Assembly (NCBI GenBank): GCA_007126415.1
Contig: SLBH01000313.1
Span: forward strand, 1-12,071
Direction: 5' to 3'
Length of the DNA: 12,071 nt
Source: Spirochaetales bacterium
GTDB taxonomy: Bacteria; Spirochaetota; Spirochaetia; DSM-27196; SLAA01
Shown: positions 11,847 through 12,071 of the stretch, piece by piece
Numbering within the stretch: position 1 is the stretch's first letter
Layout: every line of letters starts with the position of its first letter
Translations under genes and position numbers: made by a program
The notes under the pieces: generated by a model
What the model was told of the DNA's origin: nothing
Database searches by the model: none
Seen by the model: the letters and a program-made list of their open reading frames with translations, nothing else

Positions 11847-12071
11847 CCGGAGCTGTTTGGCCGACTGTGGTCCAACGGCAGCTGCAGGTAGACCGCGTCG
11901 TACCACCGGCCGAACTTGAAGCCGACCCGCTCGAGCCGACCTAATGCGGAGGCTCGCATTGAGCGGTGTCGTCATGACCAAGGATACTACCCCAAACGCC
12001 CTCGACCGCGCATCGCGTGAAGCCATTGACACAAGTTACGGTCGAACATTACTCTACCGTTACTTAGACGA
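11843..12071 (-). pseudogene. C-terminal remnant of a GNAT-family N-acetyltransferase, frame-broken and cut by the window edge
   Basis: The end of this stretch (11941-11843) translates to ALGRLERVGFKFGRWYDAVY, then LQLPL and a short tail ending at TGA. That is the typical C-terminus of phosphinothricin-acetyltransferase-like GNAT proteins (LxxVGFKFGRWxDxVxxQ). The expected preceding motif, N-x-x-S-L-x-x-H plus GF, is split. SLVMTTPLNASLRI is in another frame (about 11999-11947), and roughly ten residues between NASL and LGRL seem to be missing. In the LGRL frame a TGA lies just upstream, at about 11974. Further up, LCQWLHAMRGRG is in a third frame. This fits a decayed gene or, less likely, sequencing errors. 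The 5' part lies beyond the window. Acetyl-CoA binding residues are not visible here, so no substrate can be inferred. Confidence 0.55.

Overview
The window looks like core chromosome of a GC-rich, probably free-living spirochaete (Spirochaeta-like). This is inference. It rests on the L13-S9-RecX gene string, a Gly-Gly-Ser (archaeal-type) UMP kinase, a lipoprotein signal with a relaxed lipobox, a LolA-like carrier beside a RodZ-like protein, and several small proteins whose overall look I associate with spirochaetes. Nearly everything is on the minus strand; the UMP kinase gene is the only convincing plus-strand gene. Coding density is very high: no gene-free stretch exceeds about 205 bases, and no tRNA, rRNA, CRISPR array, insertion sequence or convincing intrinsic terminator was seen.

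Reading the minus strand in its own direction (high to low coordinates): 12071-11843 holds the frame-broken 3' part of a GNAT acetyltransferase. A good promoter overlaps its stop codon and drives a 103-residue protein of unknown function (11790-11479), followed by a large TPR-like lipoprotein (11415-9856). That gene converges, with an 11-base gap, on the plus-strand UMP kinase gene (9158-9844). A 203-base divergent promoter region then separates the kinase from a minus-strand gene for a UVR-motif protein (8954-8208).

Next comes an unusual intergenic tandem repeat (8102-8184) and a promoter (8084-8056) that probably starts a tight operon: lolA-like periplasmic carrier, RodZ-like membrane HTH protein, PcrA/UvrD helicase, an aminotransferase-fold protein lacking the PLP lysine, and a 97-residue membrane protein. 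Spacings are 18, 12, 3 and -7 bases. A promoter whose -35 box contains the stop codon of that last gene precedes a second small membrane protein (78 residues). Then come rplM and rpsI, with recX overlapping rpsI by 47 bases. A final promoter just after recX drives a response regulator in which the DNA-binding domain precedes the receiver domain.

The genes serve translation (L13, S9), recombination and repair control (RecX, PcrA, perhaps the UVR-motif protein), envelope biogenesis (LolA-like, RodZ-like, TPR lipoprotein), pyrimidine nucleotide supply (UMP kinase) and signalling (HTH-receiver protein). I see no clear defence island or mobile system. The items most worth a second look are the lysine-less aminotransferase homologue and its coupled membrane protein, the tandem repeat array upstream of lolA, the paired 23-base direct repeats in front of the UMP kinase promoter, the HTH-first response regulator, and the Ca-loop-like motif in the RodZ-like protein.
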